Source of the DNA: J051 sp040289295
GTDB lineage: Bacteria; Armatimonadota; Fimbriimonadia; Fimbriimonadales; ATM1
Reading direction: 5' to 3'
NCBI GenBank assembly: GCA_040289295.1
Contig: PSLA01000004.1
Location: 44,686-108,685, forward strand
Length of the DNA: 64,000 bases
The notes beneath the pieces were generated by a model that saw nothing but the letters and a program-made list of their open reading frames with translations, was not told the origin of the DNA and searched no databases. Shown here piece by piece: positions 60,021 through 64,000 of the stretch; the first letter of the stretch is position 1, and each line of letters begins with the position of its first letter. The position numbers and the translations under genes were made by a program.

Positions 60021-60368
60021 ATGTTCGCGCTTAACTTTTACTCGGATATCTATCTTGACGTTCTCAGGGCCCATCGCAAGACGGTCTCTATCAGGCTGGG
60101 TGACAAAACTGACAAATACCGCTCGGGGGAGATCGTCTGGGTCACCGTCGGCCAGCGTTTCGGCAGGCGGCAGAAGTTGTTCTCGGCAATCATTGACCGT
60201 GTGGATGTGAAACTGATCCGCGATCTCAGCCCCCGCGAGATTCAGCGCGAGAACCCGGCATTCCACAGCGCGGATGAAGTCGCCGGACTGCTCTCGCGAA
60301 TCTATGGCCAGCCGATCACCCTGGACCACGTCGTCTCGGTCATCCACTTCAGCCCCGTCGAGGAATGA
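60021..60368 (+). CDS. ASCH (PUA-like) domain protein
   Basis: 115 residues: MFALNFYSDIYLDVLRAHRKTVSIRLGDKTDKYRSGEIVWVTVGQRFGRRQKLFSAIIDRVDVKLIRDLSPREIQRENP, ending TLDHVVSVIHFSPVEE. It matches the ASCH fold, a PUA-related RNA- or nucleotide-binding domain. No catalytic site can be assigned. It overlaps the next gene's ATG by 4 nt, so the two are translated together. Confidence 0.8.
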   Translation: MFALNFYSDIYLDVLRAHRKTVSIRLGDKTDKYRSGEIVWVTVGQRFGRRQKLFSAIIDRVDVKLIRDLSPREIQRENPAFHSADEVAGLLSRIYGQPITLDHVVSVIHFSPVEE

Positions 60369-60778
60369 GCGCAGATCAGACCTTCAGCATCCAAACCGCC
60401 GCCCAGATGCTGGGGGTGTCGAAGGGAACTCTCGTCGCTTGGGAGAAGAGGGGGCGCATCCCTCCGGCGGAACGGGATGAGCACGGCTGGCGTCAGTACA
60501 CCATTCAGGACATTGAGGCGATTCGCCGTGAAGTGTATGGGGCGGGGCATCCGTCCCTCGAGATCTCGACCGCCGAGGTTGGCATATCCAACCGCCTCGC
60601 AGGGGTAGTGCACAGCCTCGAGCCTGAAGGGCTGCTGAGCGAGGTGGTGGTCGAGGTGGCGGGCGAGCAACGCTTAGTGGTACACATGCCGCGGAAGGCG
60701 TGCCTGCGCCTGGCGCTTCGCAAAGGGTCGAGGGTGATGGTCTGGGTGCGGCCGGAGGACCTCATCCTCTCCCGCTGA
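60365..60778 (+). CDS. MerR-type HTH fused to a TOBE/Mop-like domain
   Basis: 137 residues. Residues 7-55 form a MerR-family winged helix (SIQTAAQMLGVSKGTLVAWEKRGRIPPAERDEHGWRQYTIQDIEAIR). Residues 72-137 resemble a molybdate-binding TOBE/Mop domain (ISNRLAGVVHSLEPEGLLSEVVVEVAGEQRLVVHMPRKACLRLALRKGSRVMVWVRPEDLIL). Such a fusion could be a small one-component metal-oxyanion regulator, but no molybdate transport or cofactor genes are in the window. Ligand and target genes are unknown. Confidence 0.82.
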   Translation: MSADQTFSIQTAAQMLGVSKGTLVAWEKRGRIPPAERDEHGWRQYTIQDIEAIRREVYGAGHPSLEISTAEVGISNRLAGVVHSLEPEGLLSEVVVEVAGEQRLVVHMPRKACLRLALRKGSRVMVWVRPEDLILSR

Positions 60779-60891
60779 CGCGATCACCGACCTCAGAAAG
60801 TCCAGTAAGAATACTGGGTCTTGCTGTTTCGTTTACCTGGAACAAGCGGCTTGGAGGCGAGCAATCCTGCCGGGTTGACGTCTCCGGACGA

Positions 60892-60990
60892 GGGTGTCTT
60901 GGATGACGCCCGAATTGGGTGCTCGGGGCAAGAAAACCGTGATTGGGACCCTGCCCCGGCACCACTCTAACCGCAGTCAAGGAGGATCGG
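60892..60990 (+). promoter_or_regulatory. Structured flagellin leader 1
   Basis: Hairpin A: GGGTGTC (60892-60898), loop TTGGAT, GACGCCC (60905-60911). Hairpin B: GGTGC-T-CGGGGCA (60918-60930) with TGCCCCG-GCACC (60952-60963). Then AAGGAGGAT (60979-60987) as SD before the ATG at 60994. The same plan recurs before the second flagellin. Confidence 0.7.
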
Positions 60991-60993
60991 AAA

Positions 60994-62433
60994 ATGTCAT
61001 TTCGTATCAACAACAACATCGAAGCGATGAACGCGCTGAGGAACCTCGGCCGGGTGTCTTTCGAATTCGGAAAAACAGTAACCAGACTGTCAACCGGCTT
61101 GAGGATCGTTACGGGTGCTGACGACCCGGCGGGTCTCATCATCTCGGAGAACTTCCGAGCTCAAATCGCCGGCCTCGACCAGGCCATTCAGAACAACCAA
61201 GACGCCATCAACTATGCCAAGACGGCGGAGGGCGCCCTCGACGAGGTAAGCCGCCTTCTAAAGGATGCGCGCAAGTTGGCGGTCGCCGCGAACAACACGG
61301 GAACGCTCGACGCCGCGGCGATTCAGGCCAACCAGAACCAGCTTCGCTCGATCATCGAGTCCATTGACCGAATCGCGACTCAGACGCAGTTCGGCAAGAA
61401 GAAGTTGCTGGACGGCTCGGCAGGCATCGTTTCTACGGTTACCAACGCGACCAACTACGCAGCCATCAACATCGGCGGCACGTTCGGCGGATTCACCGTC
61501 AACGCCAGCGGCACCGTGACCGTTCAGGTAACCACCGCCGCTACGCGCGCCACGATCACCGGATCGGTGAACCTGAGCGCCAGCGGCCTAAACACCATCA
61601 TCGGTGCCGGTACGTTCGTCATAAACGGTTACACCTTCCAAACCGACGGCACCGAGTCGCTCCAGAGCCTGCTCAACAGGTTCAACAACGCCTCGCAGCA
61701 GACTAAAGTCACCTTCAACTTCAACGGCACGAACGTTGTGATGAAGGCGAATGACTACGGCAGCAACACCACCATCTCCTTCACCGACACGGCAGGGCGC
61801 CTCAACGCGGCGGGCAACGCCACCTCGGCAGGCGTTGACGCCATCGCTACAGTCACCGTAACGACCACCAACGGCGCGACCAGCGCGACCTTCACGGGTG
61901 GAAGAAACGGCGACAGCGGCTTGCGCCTCACCGACACCTACGGCAACTCCATCCTGCTGACGGAGGCCGGAAACGTCGTCGGCGCGGCCGCTGCTGTTGG
62001 TCGCATCGAGGCGGGAGCCGCACAGTTCCAGATCGGGGCGAACGCCGGGCAGACGGTAAGCCTTTCACTGACGAACCTGCTATCGAGCAACCTCGGCGAC
62101 GACGTGGTGTCGGGCGAGAACCTCTCGACGATCAAAGTGACGAGCACTCAGGACGCCAACAACGCCCTGGTCGTCATCGAGCGAGCGATCGAGCAGGTCG
62201 CAGAACTGCGTGGAAACATCGGCAACTTCCAACGGAACGTCTTGGAGAGCAATCTTCGATCGCTCGGCGTGGCTCGAGAGAACCTCGCCGCGACGGAGAG
62301 CTCGATCCGCGACGCCGACATCGCCAGCGAGGTCACGACCTTCACCAAGTTGCAGATCCTGCAGCAGACCGGTCTGGCGGTGCTTGCTCAAGCGAACGCC
62401 GCACCCCAAGCAGTGCTTTCACTCCTGCGATAA
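60994..62433 (+). CDS. Flagellin (first copy)
   Basis: 479 residues from ATG 60994, SD AAGGAGGAT. N-terminal D0/D1 helices (SFRINNNIEAMNALRNLGR, LSTGLRIVTGADDPAGLIISENFRAQIAGLDQAIQNNQDAINYAKTAEGALDEV) and C-terminal partner helices (GNIGNFQRNVLESNLRSLGVARENLAATESSIRDADIASEVTTFTKLQILQQTGLAVLAQANAAPQAVLSLLR) are complete. The Thr/Asn-rich centre forms the surface domains. It polymerises into the flagellar filament. No other flagellar genes occur in the window. Confidence 0.98.
   Translation: MSFRINNNIEAMNALRNLGRVSFEFGKTVTRLSTGLRIVTGADDPAGLIISENFRAQIAGLDQAIQNNQDAINYAKTAEGALDEVSRLLKDARKLAVAANNTGTLDAAAIQANQNQLRSIIESIDRIATQTQFGKKKLLDGSAGIVSTVTNATNYAAINIGGTFGGFTVNASGTVTVQVTTAATRATITGSVNLSASGLNTIIGAGTFVINGYTFQTDGTESLQSLLNRFNNASQQTKVTFNFNGTNVVMKANDYGSNTTISFTDTAGRLNAAGNATSAGVDAIATVTVTTTNGATSATFTGGRNGDSGLRLTDTYGNSILLTEAGNVVGAAAAVGRIEAGAAQFQIGANAGQTVSLSLTNLLSSNLGDDVVSGENLSTIKVTSTQDANNALVVIERAIEQVAELRGNIGNFQRNVLESNLRSLGVARENLAATESSIRDADIASEVTTFTKLQILQQTGLAVLAQANAAPQAVLSLLR
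61294..62302 (+). repeat. About 1-kb segment identical in both flagellins (copy 1)
   Basis: Bases 61294-62302 recur at 62991-63999 with no visible difference (offset 1697). Upstream the genes diverge. Confidence 0.9.
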
Positions 62434-62451
62434 CGAGCGGTTAGAGCACGT

Positions 62452-62514
62452 GGGCAGACGGGGCGGCTCGGGAGAGCCGCCCCAACCTAGCAAGTAGTGT
62501 TGCTAGGTTTGCCC
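62452..62514 (+). terminator. Compound hairpin structure after the first flagellin
   Basis: Two perfect 10-bp hairpins in a row: GGGGCGGCTC-GGGA-GAGCCGCCCC (62460-62483) and AACCTAGCAA-GTAGTG-TTGCTAGGTT (62484-62509), enclosed by GGGCA (62452-62456) and TGCCC (62510-62514). They could form a three-way junction. Probably a terminator or mRNA-end stabiliser. Confidence 0.55.
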
Positions 62515-62590
62515 GTGTAGAACGAACCTGTATCCCGAGCCCGGTACGATTGCGTGCCCAGCAACCCTTCCCTTGTGGAAACGTGAGGTC

Positions 62591-62681
62591 AGGAGGCGAA
62601 ATCGGATAACGCCCCTGGTTCTCCCTTGGGAAAGAGTCCCCCACGGGCAGGGAACCAAACAATCAGGACATCAGGGAGGAT
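62591..62681 (+). promoter_or_regulatory. Structured flagellin leader 2
   Basis: Hairpin A: AGG-A-GGCG (62591-62598) with CGCC-CCT (62610-62616), loop AAATCGGATAA. Hairpin B: GGTTC-T-CC (617-624) with GG-GAACC (62650-62656). SD GGGAGGAT (62674-62681). Same topology as leader 1, with pair changes. Confidence 0.65.
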
Positions 62682-62690
62682 ACAGAAGAC

Positions 62691-64000
62691 ATGTCATTTC
62701 GTGTCAACACGAACGTCAGCGCCATGAACGCGCTGCGAAACCTAAGCCTTACGGGACTGGAGTTCAGCAAGTCGGTCAACCGGCTCTCCACGGGTCTGCG
62801 AATCGTCTCAGGCGCAGACGACCCGGCTGGCCTGATCGTCTCGGAGAACTTTCGAGCTCAAATCGCCGGACTCGACCAGGCGATGCAGAACAACCAAGAC
62901 GCCATCAACTACGCCAAGACGGCGGAAGGCGCCTTGGGCGAAGTTAACCGCCTGCTGAACGACGCTCGGAAACTCGCCGTCGCAGCCGGCAACACGGGAA
63001 CGCTCGACGCCGCGGCGATTCAGGCCAACCAGAACCAGCTTCGCTCGATCATCGAGTCCATTGACCGAATCGCGACTCAGACGCAGTTCGGCAAGAAGAA
63101 GTTGCTGGACGGCTCGGCAGGCATCGTTTCTACGGTTACCAACGCGACCAACTACGCAGCCATCAACATCGGCGGCACGTTCGGCGGATTCACCGTCAAC
63201 GCCAGCGGCACCGTGACCGTTCAGGTAACCACCGCCGCTACGCGCGCCACGATCACCGGATCGGTGAACCTGAGCGCCAGCGGCCTAAACACCATCATCG
63301 GTGCCGGTACGTTCGTCATAAACGGTTACACCTTCCAAACCGACGGCACCGAGTCGCTCCAGAGCCTGCTCAACAGGTTCAACAACGCCTCGCAGCAGAC
63401 TAAAGTCACCTTCAACTTCAACGGCACGAACGTTGTGATGAAGGCGAATGACTACGGCAGCAACACCACCATCTCCTTCACCGACACGGCAGGGCGCCTC
63501 AACGCGGCGGGCAACGCCACCTCGGCAGGCGTTGACGCCATCGCTACAGTCACCGTAACGACCACCAACGGCGCGACCAGCGCGACCTTCACGGGTGGAA
63601 GAAACGGCGACAGCGGCTTGCGCCTCACCGACACCTACGGCAACTCCATCCTGCTGACGGAGGCCGGAAACGTCGTCGGCGCGGCCGCTGCTGTTGGTCG
63701 CATCGAGGCGGGAGCCGCACAGTTCCAGATCGGGGCGAACGCCGGGCAGACGGTAAGCCTTTCACTGACGAACCTGCTATCGAGCAACCTCGGCGACGAC
63801 GTGGTGTCGGGCGAGAACCTCTCGACGATCAAAGTGACGAGCACTCAGGACGCCAACAACGCCCTGGTCGTCATCGAGCGAGCGATCGAGCAGGTCGCAG
63901 AACTGCGTGGAAACATCGGCAACTTCCAACGGAACGTCTTGGAGAGCAATCTTCGATCGCTCGGCGTGGCTCGAGAGAACCTCGCCGCGACGGAGAGCTA
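62691..64000 (+). CDS. Flagellin (second copy, runs off window)
   Basis: At least 436 codons from ATG 62691, in the same orientation as the first flagellin. The N-terminus (SFRVNTNVSAMNALRNLSLTGLEFSKSVNRLSTGLRIVSGADDPAGLIVSENFRAQIAGLDQAMQNNQDAINYAKTAEGALGEVNRLL) differs from copy 1 at many residues, but from about codon 101 to the end of the window the protein and DNA are identical. Two flagellin subunits with different N-termini could assemble different filament regions. Confidence 0.97.
   Translation, partial: MSFRVNTNVSAMNALRNLSLTGLEFSKSVNRLSTGLRIVSGADDPAGLIVSENFRAQIAGLDQAMQNNQDAINYAKTAEGALGEVNRLLNDARKLAVAAGNTGTLDAAAIQANQNQLRSIIESIDRIATQTQFGKKKLLDGSAGIVSTVTNATNYAAINIGGTFGGFTVNASGTVTVQVTTAATRATITGSVNLSASGLNTIIGAGTFVINGYTFQTDGTESLQSLLNRFNNASQQTKVTFNFNGTNVVMKANDYGSNTTISFTDTAGRLNAAGNATSAGVDAIATVTVTTTNGATSATFTGGRNGDSGLRLTDTYGNSILLTEAGNVVGAAAAVGRIEAGAAQFQIGANAGQTVSLSLTNLLSSNLGDDVVSGENLSTIKVTSTQDANNALVVIERAIEQVAELRGNIGNFQRNVLESNLRSLGVARENLAATES
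62991..63999 (+). repeat. About 1-kb segment identical in both flagellins (copy 2)
   Basis: Exact partner of 61294-62302; only the last window base (64000, A against C) differs. Confidence 0.9.

Noticed and set aside
60830..60880. Sigma-54 promoter for flagellin (TGGAAC...CTTGG)
   Set aside because: Spacing between the GG and GC elements is off by two bases and the -12 is degenerate.

Overview
The window reads as a chromosomal segment of a GC-rich, Gram-negative-type (diderm) bacterium, most likely Armatimonadota (Fimbriimonadia-like); this placement is inferred and no marker gene proves it. Supporting signs are several type-II pseudopilins (FTLIELLV at the N-terminus), a PEP-CTERM/CHRD protein, a family-9 glycosyltransferase, an MCE/MlaD protein, LolA-like carriers, many lipoproteins and a gyrase A with a full GyrA box. 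A run of 25 Ns at 21499-21523 shows a scaffolded draft assembly, so isolated frameshifts and stops must be read with care.

Layout. 1-4.5 kb: 5' end of smc, a secreted protein, a lipoprotein, a glycosyltransferase, a pseudopilin. 4.5-17.9 kb: gyrA, a site-2 protease, an M1-like peptidase, ketol-acid reductoisomerase, a symporter-LemA-DUF2207 operon, a CHRD remnant, an A-type Fe-S carrier, a metalloprotease and trxB. 18-25.6 kb: an SDR, an EVE protein, cobalamin adenosyltransferase, a gap-split phosphoesterase, FmdB, a beta-propeller lipoprotein, ferritin, and a pseudopilin behind a cobalamin riboswitch. 26-33.6 kb: a stop-interrupted beta-helix protein, YkgJ, MlaD, rplI-dnaB-purD. 33.6-42.6 kb: an outer-membrane-type protein, a histone-H1-like protein, a frameshifted S9 peptidase, a c-type cytochrome, a UbiD decarboxylase, pepF and a two-domain aspartyl protease. 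42.6-55.3 kb: rplS, rimM-trmD, two lepB genes, hrcA, a LolA-like protein, an M61 peptidase, a lipoprotein, DinB, a decayed pseudopilin, phhA, miaB and a peroxiredoxin. 55.3-64 kb: a stop-interrupted gene, Ku-LigD (end joining), an ASCH/MerR-TOBE pair and two tandem flagellins.

Genes are tightly packed. Stop/start overlaps of 4 nt join trxB-metalloprotease, ATR-LolA-like, LemA-DUF2207, dnaB-purD and ASCH-MerR, and four convergent pairs share stop-codon bases. At least eight genes have a TANNNT box 6-7 nt before the start codon and little or no Shine-Dalgarno (SD) sequence, which suggests frequent leaderless transcription.

The most unusual signals are: (1) a minus-strand leader made of a promoter, a short signal-peptide ORF, a cobalamin riboswitch aptamer and an SD-sequestering hairpin, placed before a pseudopilin rather than a B12 gene; (2) two flagellin genes identical over about 1 kb, including the normally variable centre, but diverged at their 5' ends; (3) a two-hairpin leader shared by both flagellins, with GGA in the first loop and in the SD, resembling CsrA targets; and (4) several accessory genes broken by in-frame stops, a frameshift or loss of the signal sequence, while the housekeeping genes are intact.
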